Source of the DNA: Trinickia sp. Y13
Lineage (GTDB): Bacteria > Pseudomonadota > Gammaproteobacteria > Burkholderiales > Burkholderiaceae
NCBI RefSeq assembly: GCF_029522115.1
Contig: NZ_JAKWFK010000002.1
Location: 496,001-560,000 of the forward strand
Reading direction: 5' to 3'
Length of the DNA stretch: 64,000 nucleotides
In this document: positions 52,824 to 61,985 of the stretch, piece after piece
How the letters are laid out: every line of letters begins with the position of its first letter
Position numbering within the stretch: the stretch's first letter is position 1
Program-made: the position numbers and the translations under genes
The notes under the pieces: model-generated
Seen by the model: the letters and a program-made list of their open reading frames with translations, nothing else
The model's database searches: none
What the model was told of the DNA's origin: nothing

Positions 52824-53777
52824 GTGTCGACGAGCGAGCGTCCCCCGATGTCGCCGGCCGATTCCGGCCTGATCGCCGACTACCTCGCCGCCCTCACGCA
52901 CGCGCGGCGGCTCTCGGACCATACGCTGCGCAGCTACGCGCACGAGCTCGACATGCTGGCGCAACTCGCCGGCGGCCGACCGCTCGCGAGCCTGTCGGCG
53001 ATCGATATGCGGGGAGCGGTCGCGAAAGCTCACGCGGCTGGGCTGTCGCCGCGCTCGATCGCACATCGGCTCTCTGCCTGGCGCGCGTTCTACCGTTGGC
53101 TCGGGGATCGCGTGGAACTCGCGGCCAATCCCGTCGCCGCGGTGCGGGCGCCGAAACAGCCCAAGCGCCTGCCCAAGGCGCTCTCGGTCGACGACGCCAA
53201 TGCGCTCATGGAAGCGCGCAGCGCTCAGAGCGCCGAGAGCCTGCGCGACCATGCGATCCTCGAGTTGTTCTATTCGTCGGGACTGCGGCTCTCGGAACTC
53301 GTCGGCTTGGATGCCGCGTACGCCGAGGGCGAGGGCTACCGTTCGTCGGGCTGGCTCGACCTCGCCTCGGCCGAAGTCACCGTGCTCGGCAAAGGCAAGC
53401 GGCGGCGGACAGTGCCCGTCGGCGCAAAGGCGATGCAAGCGCTCGCCGCCTGGCTCGACGTGCGCGGGCAATGGTTGAAGGCCGATCCGCATCCGTTGTT
53501 CGTATCGGTGCGCGGGGCGCGCATGTCGCCCAACGTCGTGCGCGAGCGCGTCAAGCGCGCCGCGCTCGCAGCCGGCATTCCGGCCAATGTCCATCCGCAC
53601 GTGCTGCGCCATTCCTTCGCGACGCACCTGCTGCAATCGAGCGGCGACCTGCGTGCGGTGCAGGAGCTGCTCGGCCACGCGAGCGTGGCCGCAACACAGA
53701 TTTACACCTCGCTGGACTTTCAGCATCTGGCGCGGATCTACGACAGTGCGCACCCGCGCGCCAAGAAGCGCGACTAA
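52824..53777 (+). CDS. xerC: Tyrosine recombinase XerC
   Basis: Resolves chromosome dimers at dif together with XerD. The 317-residue protein has the catalytic set Arg155 (SSGLRLSE), Lys190 (VLGKGKRR), His259/Arg262 (HPHVLRHSF), His285 (LLGHAS) and the nucleophile Tyr294 (TQIYTSLD). The N-terminal SAM-like core-binding domain covers about 12-105. Start choice: GTG at 52824, with ATG at 52848 as an equally short alternative; neither has a strong ribosome site. The location after dapF and DUF484 marks it as the housekeeping enzyme, not an integrase. Confidence 0.95.
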   Translation: MSTSERPPMSPADSGLIADYLAALTHARRLSDHTLRSYAHELDMLAQLAGGRPLASLSAIDMRGAVAKAHAAGLSPRSIAHRLSAWRAFYRWLGDRVELAANPVAAVRAPKQPKRLPKALSVDDANALMEARSAQSAESLRDHAILELFYSSGLRLSELVGLDAAYAEGEGYRSSGWLDLASAEVTVLGKGKRRRTVPVGAKAMQALAAWLDVRGQWLKADPHPLFVSVRGARMSPNVVRERVKRAALAAGIPANVHPHVLRHSFATHLLQSSGDLRAVQELLGHASVAATQIYTSLDFQHLARIYDSAHPRAKKRD

Positions 53778-53847
53778 CACGCTCGTCCCCGTTTGGCAAC
53801 GCCGGTGGCGCGGCTGCCGTTTACCTCTCGCTTTTTAGAAGTCATCG

Positions 53848-55056
53848 ATGAAGACCGTTACGCTCAAACCCTCGAAGGAAAAATCTCTGCTGCGCCGCCA
53901 TCCGTGGGTCTATGCGAATGCGATCGAGCGCGTGGAGGGCAAACCCGCCCTCGGCGCCACCGTGCTCGTGCGCGCTCACGACGGCCGTTTTCTCGCCCGG
54001 GCGGCCTACAGTCCTCATTCGCAGATCCGCCTGCGCGTCTGGAGCTTCGACGAAACCGAGCCGATCGACCACGCCTTCTTCAAGCGGCGCGTGCAACGCG
54101 CACTCGCCCATCGGCAGGCGTTCGTGCGCGACACGGGCGCGGTGCGGCTCGTTTTCGGCGAGGCGGACGGCTTACCGGGATTGATCGTCGACCACTACAT
54201 CGAAGATGCGCCAGGCGGCGCGGGCCGCGGTCAATTGGTCTGCCAGTTCATGGCAGCGGGCGTCGAAGCATGGAAGGAGGCAATCGTCGCCGCACTCGTC
54301 GGCGCCACCGGGTGCCCTAATGTCTACGAACGCTCGGACGTGTCGATTCGCGAGAAGGAGGGCCTCGAGCAAACGACGGGCGTCCTTGCGGGCGAGCCGC
54401 CGCCCGCGACCCTCATCACACGCGAAAACGGCGTGCGCTATCACGTGGACGTGCGCGCCGGGCATAAAACCGGCTTCTACATCGATCAGCGCGACAACCG
54501 CGCGCTCGTGCAAGCCTATGCGGCCGGGCGCGACGTCCTGAACTGTTTTTGCTACACGGGGGGCTTTTCCCTGGCGGCGCTCGGCGGCGGCGCCGCGCGC
54601 GTGGTCTCGATCGACTCGTCGGGGGAAGCGCTCGCGCTTGCGCGGGCAAACGTAGAAGCCAACGGTTTCGATGCCGAGCGAGCGCAATGGCTCGATGCGG
54701 ACGCCTTCCGCACGCTGCGCAGCCTCGTCGATGCGGGCGACCGGTTCGACCTCGTCGTGCTCGACCCGCCCAAGTTCGCCCCGGCGCGCGAGCACGTCGA
54801 TCGCGCGGCGCGCGCCTACAAGGACATCAATTTGTCGGGTTTTCGGCTGCTGCGCCCGGGCGGCCTGCTGTTCACTTACTCGTGCTCGGGCGCGATCGAT
54901 GCGGAGCTGTTCCAAAAGATCGTCGCGGGCGCGGCGGCCGATGCCCGCGTCGACGCGCGGATCTTGAAGCGTTTGGGCGCCGGGCTGGATCATCCGCTGC
55001 TGGCGGCGTTCCCGGAGGGCGAGTATCTGAAGGGATTGCTGTTGCAAATCGCCTGA
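53848..55056 (+). CDS. Class I SAM-dependent rRNA methyltransferase (RlmI-like)
   Basis: A 402-residue RNA methyltransferase of the RlmI/YccW type (23S rRNA m5C1962 in E. coli). An N-terminal PUA RNA-binding domain (KPSKEKSLLRRHPWVYANAIERVEGKP) is followed by the EEHA-like middle domain and the catalytic domain with DVLNCFCYTGGFSLAALGGGA (SAM motif) and LVVLDPPKFAP (motif IV). FTYSCSGAID carries the catalytic-site Cys typical of m5C enzymes. It is preceded by xerC by 70 bp. Confidence 0.9.
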   Translation: MKTVTLKPSKEKSLLRRHPWVYANAIERVEGKPALGATVLVRAHDGRFLARAAYSPHSQIRLRVWSFDETEPIDHAFFKRRVQRALAHRQAFVRDTGAVRLVFGEADGLPGLIVDHYIEDAPGGAGRGQLVCQFMAAGVEAWKEAIVAALVGATGCPNVYERSDVSIREKEGLEQTTGVLAGEPPPATLITRENGVRYHVDVRAGHKTGFYIDQRDNRALVQAYAAGRDVLNCFCYTGGFSLAALGGGAARVVSIDSSGEALALARANVEANGFDAERAQWLDADAFRTLRSLVDAGDRFDLVVLDPPKFAPAREHVDRAARAYKDINLSGFRLLRPGGLLFTYSCSGAIDAELFQKIVAGAAADARVDARILKRLGAGLDHPLLAAFPEGEYLKGLLLQIA

Positions 55057-55233
55057 CCGGCCCCATTTACGGGCGGTTTCTTCGGCGATCCTGTCCTGAC
55101 TCGGCCTCGCGCGCCGCCGCAAAGCTCCGCTTGCCGGCGGCCGGCGCAAAGGCCAGCGGGCCGGTATGCTTGCATATTTTCCCGGTCGGCTCGACTGAAC
55201 CGTCCCTGATTTTCGACTCATAGGCGATTGAAC

Positions 55234-56307
55234 ATGATCCCCGTCACCATCCTGACCGGCTTCCTCGGCAGCGGCAAAACCACGCTGCTCAAGCGCATCC
55301 TCAACGAAAAGCACGGCATGAAGATCGCCGTGATCGAGAACGAATTCGGCGAGGAAAACATCGATAACGAGATCTTGGTGCAGAACCAAGCGGAGCAGAT
55401 CGTGCAAATGAGCAACGGCTGCATCTGCTGCACGATCCGCGGCGATTTGGCGCGTGCGCTCAGCGATCTGGCTTCCCGCAAGCGCGCCGGCGAGATCGCG
55501 TTCGATCGCGTCGTGATCGAAACGACGGGTTTGGCCAACCCCGGGCCGGTCGCGCAAACCTTCTTCATGGATAGCGAGATCGGCGACGAGTTCTTGCTCG
55601 ATGCGATCATCACGCTCGTGGACGCCAAGCATGCGAACGCGCAACTGGACGAGCACGAAGTCGTGCAGCGCCAAGTGGGCTTCGCCGATCGCCTGTTCAT
55701 CACGAAGGCCGATCTCGTCGATGAGGCCGCCGTGTCGGAGCTGCGGCACCGCCTCGTGCACATGAACCCGAAAGCGACGATCAAGGTCGTCAATTTCGGC
55801 GAAGCGGACATCAAGGAAATCTTCGATCTGCGCGGCTTCAACCTGAACGCCAAGCTCGAGATCGACCCGGACTTCCTGGCCGAGGACGAGCACGATCACG
55901 CCCATCACGACCATGGTCACGATCACGGCCATGACCACGAGCATTGCGATCACGACCATGGCCAGTGCGCCCATGAAGGCCACGCGCATCATCACCACGC
56001 GCACCATGACGATCGCATCAAGTCGTTCGTCTATCGCAACGATCGCCCGTTCGATCCGAACAAGCTCGAAGATTTTCTGGGCGGCGTGCTGCAGATCTAC
56101 GGCGAACGCCTGCTGCGCTACAAGGGCGTGCTGTATATGAAGGGCGTCGACCGGAAAGTCGTGTTCCAGGGCGTGCATCAAATGATGGGAAGCGACCTTG
56201 CCGCCAAATGGCTTCCCGCCGAAAAGAAGACGAACAAGATGGTCTTCATCGGCATCGATCTGCCGCAGGACCTCATCACCGACGGACTCGACGCCTGCCT
56301 CGTCTGA
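55234..56307 (+). CDS. COG0523 (CobW/ZNG1-type) GTPase metallochaperone with His-rich insert
   Basis: A 357-residue G3E-family GTPase. Walker A is GFLGSGKTT (9-17), the metal-binding CxCC motif is C63-I-C65-C66 (SNGCICCTIRG), and ITKADLVD is the guanine-recognition motif. Between the GTPase and the C-terminal CobW domain, residues 220-258 contain 20 histidines in 39 residues plus Asp and Cys, a strong metal-binding loop, most likely for zinc. Start ATG at 55234 rather than the upstream in-frame TTG. It is immediately upstream of dksA; I saw no Zur-type box in front of it. Confidence 0.9.
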   Translation: MIPVTILTGFLGSGKTTLLKRILNEKHGMKIAVIENEFGEENIDNEILVQNQAEQIVQMSNGCICCTIRGDLARALSDLASRKRAGEIAFDRVVIETTGLANPGPVAQTFFMDSEIGDEFLLDAIITLVDAKHANAQLDEHEVVQRQVGFADRLFITKADLVDEAAVSELRHRLVHMNPKATIKVVNFGEADIKEIFDLRGFNLNAKLEIDPDFLAEDEHDHAHHDHGHDHGHDHEHCDHDHGQCAHEGHAHHHHAHHDDRIKSFVYRNDRPFDPNKLEDFLGGVLQIYGERLLRYKGVLYMKGVDRKVVFQGVHQMMGSDLAAKWLPAEKKTNKMVFIGIDLPQDLITDGLDACLV

Positions 56308-56775
56308 AGCTGCGCCGGGCGTGGGATGCCGCACGCGCGCAAGGTATCGATCGTTCGCTTTTTGGACGAGCGCGCGCTATATTTTCATGATAACGAGGGT
56401 GCCTCGGCAGGGTTTTCTCTGTTGCGGCGCTCGAGATCGATTCAGTTACAATACGCCCCGCCGCCAGGGCGGCGGGTAATACGACGGCGCCGGGAAACCT
56501 TATCCGGACTACGCCAAAGCAAAAACTTCGAGACACCGAAAGAAACGCTGCACGGGAGTTCGCGCATTACCGGCCTTCTCGTGTTGCGATGCCGTATCGA
56601 CTGGGTAGAGGCACCCGAGGATCGGTTTCCAGAGGAGTTCGGCCCCGCATCGGCGCGACGGCGTCTTGACGGCCCATGGGCCGCGGGCGTCGGCGCTTCC
56701 AAGGCACCGCTTGCGGGCAATACGAAAGTGCGGGCAATATGTATGGGTTTTGCCTCACATTGAAGAAGCACGCAG
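56308..56775 (+). promoter_or_regulatory. dksA promoter and long leader with a 5' hairpin
   Basis: 468 bp without a supported gene. A plus-strand -10 TACAAT (56447-56452) is preceded by TTGCGG (56422-56427, 19-bp spacer). Just after it, a perfect inverted repeat CCCGCCGCC (56457-56465) / GGCGGCGGG (56468-56476) would form a hairpin at the very 5' end of the RNA. The leader to the dksA ATG is about 315 nt. The earlier part (56308-56440) has an AT-richer stretch around 56380-56400 but no gene. Confidence 0.5.
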
Positions 56776-57195
56776 ATGACGACGAAACGACTCTTGACCG
56801 AAGCCGAAATCCTGAAGATGAGCGACAAGGATTACATGAACGAGGATCAGCTCGCCTTCTTCAAGAACAGGCTCGAACAGCTTCAAGCGGAAATCCTCCG
56901 CAACGCCGGACAGACCACCGAGAACTTGCGCGAGACGGTGATCGTTCCCGATCCGGCCGATCGCGCAACGATCGAGGAAGAGCATGCGCTCGAGCTGCGC
57001 ACGCGCGATCGCGAACGCAAGCTGCTGAAGAAGGTTCAGCAATCGCTCGCGCGGATCGAATCGGGCGATTACGGGTGGTGCGAAGAAACGGGCGAGCCGA
57101 TCGGCATCCCGCGTCTGCTCGCACGGCCCACCGCCACGCTCTCGCTCGAGGCGCAAGAGCGCCGCGAGTTGCGGCAGAAGCTGTTCGGCGATTGA
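56776..57195 (+). CDS. dksA: RNA polymerase-binding transcription factor DksA, zinc-ligand-depleted form
   Basis: A 139-residue regulator that acts with ppGpp in the stringent response by entering the RNA polymerase secondary channel. The coiled-coil tip DPADRATIEEE (Asp59, Asp62) is intact. The zinc finger is not: of the four positions that are Cys in E. coli DksA, only the first remains (C102), the others being T105, S123 and A126, at identical spacing (WCEETGEPIGIPRLLARPTATLSLEA). The fold must be stable without zinc, as in known zinc-independent DksA variants. A strong terminator follows. Confidence 0.95.
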   Translation: MTTKRLLTEAEILKMSDKDYMNEDQLAFFKNRLEQLQAEILRNAGQTTENLRETVIVPDPADRATIEEEHALELRTRDRERKLLKKVQQSLARIESGDYGWCEETGEPIGIPRLLARPTATLSLEAQERRELRQKLFGD

Positions 57196-57249
57196 CGGGC
57201 GCGGCGGCGCGGCCCGACGCGCCGCGCGCTTTGACGCTGCTTCGGACGA

Positions 57250-57282
57250 GGCGCGCGGAAATCCCGCGCGCCTTTTGTTTTT
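57250..57282 (+). terminator. Intrinsic terminator of dksA
   Basis: GGCGCGCGG (57250-57258) and CCGCGCGCC (57264-57272) form a perfect 9-bp GC stem with a 5-nt loop, followed by TTTTGTTTTT (57273-57282), 55 bp after the dksA stop. It separates dksA from hslVU. Confidence 0.92.
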
Positions 57283-57455
57283 GCGTGCCGTTTTTGCGTT
57301 CTGTCTAGCTGCCGATCCGTTCTCCACCGTCGGCAAAGCTTACCGATATCGCCCGAACACCGGGTGTCGAACCGTCTCGCTTACCGCTCCAAGCGGCGTA
57401 CCGCTCGGCTGGCGTACGGCCGGCCGAAGCCTGCCAAGCTCCGTGGCGGCCGCCT

Positions 57456-57483
57456 CTTGATAAACCCGAGTACGCCCTAAAAT
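57456..57483 (+). promoter_or_regulatory. Candidate heat-shock (sigma-32-like) promoter of hslVU
   Basis: CTTGATA (57456-57462), 13 bp, then CCTAAAAT (57476-57483). This resembles the sigma-32 pattern CTTGAAA - 13 to 15 - CCCATnT more than a sigma-70 promoter (whose elements would be only 15 bp apart). hslVU is a known heat-shock operon in E. coli. The leader to the ATG is about 110 nt. Confidence 0.4.
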
Positions 57484-57598
57484 GGGTTGAATGTGCTCGC
57501 GGGAAGCCTCCCGCCTGCGGCGCGGCGCGCCATCCGTTTTTCGCTCGCGCGGCGCTCGCACGCCACCGAGCCCATTTCGCATTCTCGAGGAACGCACC

Positions 57599-58135
57599 AT
57601 GGAGCAATTTCACGGCACGACGATCGTCTCCGTGCGCAACGGCGACAAAGTCGCGCTGGGCGGCGACGGTCAAGTGACGCTCGGCAATATCGTCATGAAA
57701 GGCGGCGCAAAGAAAGTGCGCCGCATCTTTAACGGCAAGGTGCTCGTCGGCTTTGCCGGCGGGACGGCCGATGCGTTTTCGCTGCTCGACCGCTTCGAGG
57801 CGAAGCTCGAGAAGCACCAGGGCAACCTAACGCGCGCCGCCGTCGAGCTGGCCAAGGATTGGCGCACCGACCGCATGCTGCGCCGGCTCGAAGCGATGCT
57901 GATCACGGCCGATGCGCTGACGACGCTCGTCATCACCGGCAACGGCGACGTGCTCGACCCCGAAGGCGGTATTTGCGCGATCGGTTCGGGCGGCGCCTAT
58001 GCGCAGGCGGCCGCGCGTGCGCTCGCCGAGAACACGACGCTCTCGCCGCGCGAGATCGTCGAGAAGTCGCTCGAGATTGCGGGCGACATGTGCATCTACA
58101 CGAACCATAACCGCGTCATCGAGACGATCGAGTAA
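57599..58135 (+). CDS. hslV: ATP-dependent protease proteolytic subunit HslV
   Basis: The peptidase ring of the HslUV (ClpQY) protease. The 178-residue protein reads [30 protein letters not shown]; Thr7 is expected to become the N-terminal nucleophile after removal of a short propeptide. [14 protein letters not shown] and [13 protein letters not shown] are conserved. GAGGAACGCACC precedes the ATG. It is 15 bp before hslU in the same operon, behind a possible heat-shock promoter. Confidence 0.97.
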   Translation: MEQFHGTTIVSVRNGDKVALGGDGQVTLGNIVMKGGAKKVRRIFNGKVLVGFAGGTADAFSLLDRFEAKLEKHQGNLTRAAVELAKDWRTDRMLRRLEAMLITADALTTLVITGNGDVLDPEGGICAIGSGGAYAQAAARALAENTTLSPREIVEKSLEIAGDMCIYTNHNRVIETIE

Positions 58136-58150
58136 GTGAGGTAGGAACCG

Positions 58151-59494
58151 ATGAGCACCATGACCCCGGCCGAGATCGTCTCGGAACTCGACAAGCACAT
58201 CATCGGCCAGAACAAGGCCAAGAAAGCCGTGGCCGTCGCGCTGCGCAACCGCTGGCGGCGGCAGCAGGTGGCCGAACCGCTGCGCCAGGAGATCACGCCG
58301 AAGAACATCTTGATGATCGGGCCGACGGGCGTCGGCAAGACCGAGATCGCGCGACGTTTGGCCAAGCTCGCCGATGCGCCATTCATCAAAATCGAAGCGA
58401 CCAAGTTTACGGAAGTGGGCTACGTAGGTCGCGACGTCGACAGCATCGTGCGCGACCTCATCGAGATCTCGCTGAAGCAGACGCGCGAATCGGAGATGCG
58501 CAAGGTGCGCTCGAAGGCGCAAGATCAAGCGGAGGACCGCATCCTCGACATCCTGCTGCCTAGCGCGCGGCCCGTCGGCTTCGGCTCGTCGATCGAGAAC
58601 GAGGCGTCAGGCAGCGACAACGCGACGCGTCAGACTTTCCGCAAGCGCCTGCGCGAAGGCCAGCTCAACGACAAGGAAATCGAGCTCGACGTCGAGATGC
58701 CGCAAGTGGGCATGGACATCATGGGGCCGCCGGGCATGGAGGACATGACCGAGCAGATTCGTTCGATGTTCGCCAATCTGGGCGGCGGCAAGAAGACGCG
58801 CCGCAAGCTGAAAGTGGCCGAGGCGCTGAAGGTGCTGACCGACGAAGAAGCCTCGAAGATGCTCAACGAGGAAGAAGTGAAGGCCAAGGCGGTGCAGAAC
58901 GTCGAGCAGAACGGCATCGTGTTTCTGGACGAAATCGACAAGATCGCCTCGCGCAGCGAAGCGGGCGGGGCCGAAGTTTCGCGCCAAGGCGTGCAGCGCG
59001 ACTTGCTGCCGCTCGTCGAGGGCACGACGATCAATACGCGTTACGGGATGGTGAAGACCGACCACGTCCTATTCATCGCGAGCGGCGCATTCCATCTGTC
59101 CAAGCCGAGCGATTTGATTCCCGAGTTGCAAGGGCGCTTTCCGATTCGCGTGGAACTGGATTCGCTGTCGGTCGAGGATTTCGAATCGATCCTCGTGGCG
59201 ACCGACGCGAGCCTGGTCAAGCAATATCAGGCGCTGCTCGCCACCGAGGACGTCGAGCTCGAATTTGCGCCCGATGGGATCAAGCGAATGGCCGAGATCG
59301 CGTTTTCGGTCAACGAGCGCACCGAGAACATCGGCGCACGCCGGCTCTATACGGTGATCGAGAAGCTGCTCGAAGAAGTGTCGTTCTCGGCCGGCAATCA
59401 CACCGGTCAGAAGGTGACGATCGATGCGGCCTACGTCGATCGCGCGCTCGGCGAGGTCGCGCAAAGCGAGGATTTGTCGCGGTACGTGCTCTGA
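58151..59494 (+). CDS. hslU: ATP-dependent protease ATPase subunit HslU
   Basis: The AAA+ unfoldase that feeds HslV. The 447-residue protein has [16 protein letters not shown] at the N-terminus, Walker [11 protein letters not shown], the pore motif [19 protein letters not shown], Walker [12 protein letters not shown], sensor LFIASGAFH, the I-domain insertion around 110-240 and the C-terminal SRYVL tail that docks into HslV. AGGTAGGAACCG precedes the ATG. Confidence 0.97.
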   Translation: MSTMTPAEIVSELDKHIIGQNKAKKAVAVALRNRWRRQQVAEPLRQEITPKNILMIGPTGVGKTEIARRLAKLADAPFIKIEATKFTEVGYVGRDVDSIVRDLIEISLKQTRESEMRKVRSKAQDQAEDRILDILLPSARPVGFGSSIENEASGSDNATRQTFRKRLREGQLNDKEIELDVEMPQVGMDIMGPPGMEDMTEQIRSMFANLGGGKKTRRKLKVAEALKVLTDEEASKMLNEEEVKAKAVQNVEQNGIVFLDEIDKIASRSEAGGAEVSRQGVQRDLLPLVEGTTINTRYGMVKTDHVLFIASGAFHLSKPSDLIPELQGRFPIRVELDSLSVEDFESILVATDASLVKQYQALLATEDVELEFAPDGIKRMAEIAFSVNERTENIGARRLYTVIEKLLEEVSFSAGNHTGQKVTIDAAYVDRALGEVAQSEDLSRYVL

Positions 59495-59555
59495 GCGGAC
59501 AAATCTCGGACAATAAGGCTACGGTCCCCGACGACGCGAGAGGAAAACAAATCCG

Positions 59556-59972
59556 ATGTCACAGCCATCCGATGCATGCAGCCTCACCCCGATCGGCCAT
59601 GTTCGATCCACGCTCGGCGATCCGGCTCGCGCGCCGCATCAAGGCCACGAAGGCGCGCCGGACGCCTGGATCGAAATCGATCCGCGGTACGCAGAAGGAT
59701 TGAAAGGGTTGTCGGTCGGGGATGAAGTGATCGTGCTCGCTTGGTTTCATCAAGCCGATCGCACGAAGCTCGCCGTGCGCCCGCGCGGCGAATCCGATCG
59801 GCCGCTCACGGGCGTGTTCGCGACGCGCTCGCCGCACCGCCCCAACCCGATCGGGCTGCACCGCGTGACCGTGCGCGAACTCGCCGGCCATCGGCTGCGC
59901 GTCGGCCCCATCGAAGCAATCGACGGTACACCCGTCGTCGATATAAAGATCGTGATCGGGACAGACGAGTAG
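59556..59972 (+). CDS. trmO: tRNA (N6-threonylcarbamoyladenosine(37)-N6)-methyltransferase TrmO family
   Basis: A 138-residue YaeB/TsaA-type enzyme that methylates t6A37 of tRNA-Thr. The beta-barrel pattern is clear: LTPIGHVRST, GLKGLSVGDEVIVLAWFHQADR, LTGVFATRSPHRPNPIGLHRVTV and the late IEAIDGTPVVDIKI. It is shorter than E. coli TrmO (about 235), having only the core domain, which is common in many bacteria. AGAGGAAAAC precedes the ATG. It starts 61 bp after hslU. Confidence 0.9.
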   Translation: MSQPSDACSLTPIGHVRSTLGDPARAPHQGHEGAPDAWIEIDPRYAEGLKGLSVGDEVIVLAWFHQADRTKLAVRPRGESDRPLTGVFATRSPHRPNPIGLHRVTVRELAGHRLRVGPIEAIDGTPVVDIKIVIGTDE

Positions 59973-60258
59973 CGCCACTCTTTGGGTCGGCATGGGCGGC
60001 ACTGATCACTGCCAATCCAGGCTCTCGCGAAATCACCGCCCCGCTGGCCTCTTCGCCTTATCCCGAATCTTCGCCCGCTCCTGCGGCTCGGATCACCTCG
60101 CCTGCCTGCTGGAATGAACGCCTCCCGTGACGGCGGCGCCGGCAATCCGTCTGATTCGAACGCACAACAGATTTTGAGACGCTTTTCGCGTCGATGATCG
60201 AGCCTCCCACCCACGGTGGGCTTTGAACCCGATGTTCATCCGGAAAGGAGGCAAATCC
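59973..60258. other. Spacer between trmO and the carboxylesterase gene
   Basis: 286 bp with no gene. A GC-rich inverted repeat, CCCACC/GGTGGG, near 60210 precedes the esterase, whose strong ribosome site (AAAGGAGG) ends at 60251. No clear -10/-35 pair was identified. Confidence 0.3.
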
Positions 60259-61962
60259 ATGATCGTTTCATTTCATCGCGCCGCAAAGCATCACATCCCG
60301 GCTGCCATTGCGGCGGCCGCGTCGCTTTTAAGCCTGACACTTGCCACCAACGGTGCACATGCCGCGCGGGCGCTGCAGTCGCCGCAAGTCACGCTCGCCG
60401 ACGGCGTCGTCGAAGGCGTGAAGATGCGCGGCGAGCACAAGGAGGTGCGCATTTTTCGAGGCATCCCGTACGCGGCCCCGCCCGTCGGCGATTTCCGTTT
60501 CCGCGAGCCGCAACCGGTCGCGCGATGGGCCGGCGTGCGTAACGCGCGGCAATTTGGCCCGCGCTGCATGCAATCGTTCGTCGCCGGCAAGCTCGACTTC
60601 CGCTCGACGACCATGAGCGAAGACTGCCTTTATCTGAACGTCTGGACCAGCGCGAATGGTTCGGACGGCAAGCTGCCCGTGCTCGTCTACTTCCATGGCG
60701 GCGCGTTCGTATCGGGCGACGGCTCCGAACCCCGCTACGATGGCGCGCAACTCGCCTCGCGCGGGGCGATCGTGGTCACGGCGAATTACCGGCTCGGGGC
60801 GTTCGGTTTCCTCGCGGCGCCCGGAGCGGCCAGCGAGTCGTCGCACGGCACCGCAGGCAATTACGGCCTGCTCGATCAAGTCGCAGTGCTCAAATGGGTG
60901 CGCGACAATATCGCCCAGTTCGGCGGCGATCCGTCTAACGTCACGATCGCCGGCAATTCGGCCGGCTCGACGTCGGTCAGCGCGCATATGGCCTCGCCAC
61001 TTTCGCGCGGGCTCTTCGCGCGCGTGATCGGGCACAGCGGCGCGGCGTTCGCGCCCGACGCCATATGGTCGAGAGAGGAAGCCGAGCGCGCAGCCAAGGC
61101 GTTCACGGCGCGAATCGGCGCCGCGTCGCTGCAGCAATTGCGCTCGCTGCCGGCAAAGACGCTGCTCACGTCGGCAGCGCAAGCGCAACGTTCGCACGAG
61201 CCCACGAGCTTCAAGCCGAGCATCGACGGTCACTTCCTCACCGAGTCGCCCGAACAAGTATTCACTCGAGGCGGGCAAGCGCAGGTTCCGCTGCTGCTGG
61301 GATCGAATGCGCAAGACGCGGTGTTGCCGGGGGTTGGCGCGGCAGCGGAAGCGACCGTCCCGGGATCGGGCGCTCGGCTCGCGACGCTCCAAGAAAAGTT
61401 ATCGGCGTTCCGAGACCACGTGGACGAGGGCCTCGCGCTTTACCCTGGCAGCGACAAGGTGAGCCAGAGCACGCGGCGGTGGATGGACCTGCACCGGCAG
61501 ACGGGGCAGGCGCCTGTCTTCTACTATCGATACACGCAACGGCTGCCGGCAGAGATCGATGTGCCGACGGACCGCGTGCCACCGCCGGTGCTGGGCCGCG
61601 TGCAAGACGCCCAGGTGCCCTACGCGCTCGGCAACCTCGATGTGCAAAAGCGGTATACGTGGACGGCCGCCGACTACGACGTCTCTCGCATCTTTTCGCG
61701 CTACATCGAACGGTTCGTGAAAACCGGCGACCCCAACGGTACGACGCCCGGGGCTGAATCGGCCGCCGATCAGGCGCCGCGACAGGCAGGCTCGGTCCCG
61801 AACTGGCCCGCCTCGCGCGTGGAGAATCAAGGCACGTTGCTGCAGATCATCGGCGAAAACACGCATTCCGCCTGGGATAACCCAGCGTCGTCGCAGGACC
61901 TTACCGCGCAGCCGCCGGCCGACTCGCTAGCGGAGAGCGCACCGGCGCCCGTCGTTCGATAG
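60259..61962 (+). CDS. Secreted type-B carboxylesterase-like protein with altered catalytic triad
   Basis: A 567-residue alpha/beta hydrolase with a Sec signal (AAIAAAASLLSLTLATNGAHAARA). The fold signatures GIPYAAPPVGDFRF, EDCLYLNVWT, YFHGGAF (oxyanion hole) and the nucleophile Ser234 in TIAGNSAGS are intact. The usual triad Glu (GxxxDEG) is replaced by GSNAQDA (Asp353), and the usual FHxxE-PYVFGN His is Gln449 in GRVQDAQVPYALGN. A Pro/Ala-rich tail ends the protein. It may be inactive, have a rearranged triad, or act as a binding protein. Start at 60259 from AAAGGAGG. Confidence 0.88.
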   Translation: MIVSFHRAAKHHIPAAIAAAASLLSLTLATNGAHAARALQSPQVTLADGVVEGVKMRGEHKEVRIFRGIPYAAPPVGDFRFREPQPVARWAGVRNARQFGPRCMQSFVAGKLDFRSTTMSEDCLYLNVWTSANGSDGKLPVLVYFHGGAFVSGDGSEPRYDGAQLASRGAIVVTANYRLGAFGFLAAPGAASESSHGTAGNYGLLDQVAVLKWVRDNIAQFGGDPSNVTIAGNSAGSTSVSAHMASPLSRGLFARVIGHSGAAFAPDAIWSREEAERAAKAFTARIGAASLQQLRSLPAKTLLTSAAQAQRSHEPTSFKPSIDGHFLTESPEQVFTRGGQAQVPLLLGSNAQDAVLPGVGAAAEATVPGSGARLATLQEKLSAFRDHVDEGLALYPGSDKVSQSTRRWMDLHRQTGQAPVFYYRYTQRLPAEIDVPTDRVPPPVLGRVQDAQVPYALGNLDVQKRYTWTAADYDVSRIFSRYIERFVKTGDPNGTTPGAESAADQAPRQAGSVPNWPASRVENQGTLLQIIGENTHSAWDNPASSQDLTAQPPADSLAESAPAPVVR

Positions 61963-61985
61963 CGCGCTGCGGCCGGTCGCGCTCG

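Noticed and set aside
52824-53777. Tyrosine recombinase as a mobile-element integrase
   Set aside because: It follows dapF and DUF484, has XerC length and motifs, and no attachment-site repeats or cargo genes lie next to it.
55057-55233. Zur box upstream of the COG0523 GTPase
   Set aside because: I looked for an AT-rich palindrome of the Zur type and found none; the region is GC-rich apart from a short stretch near 55170.
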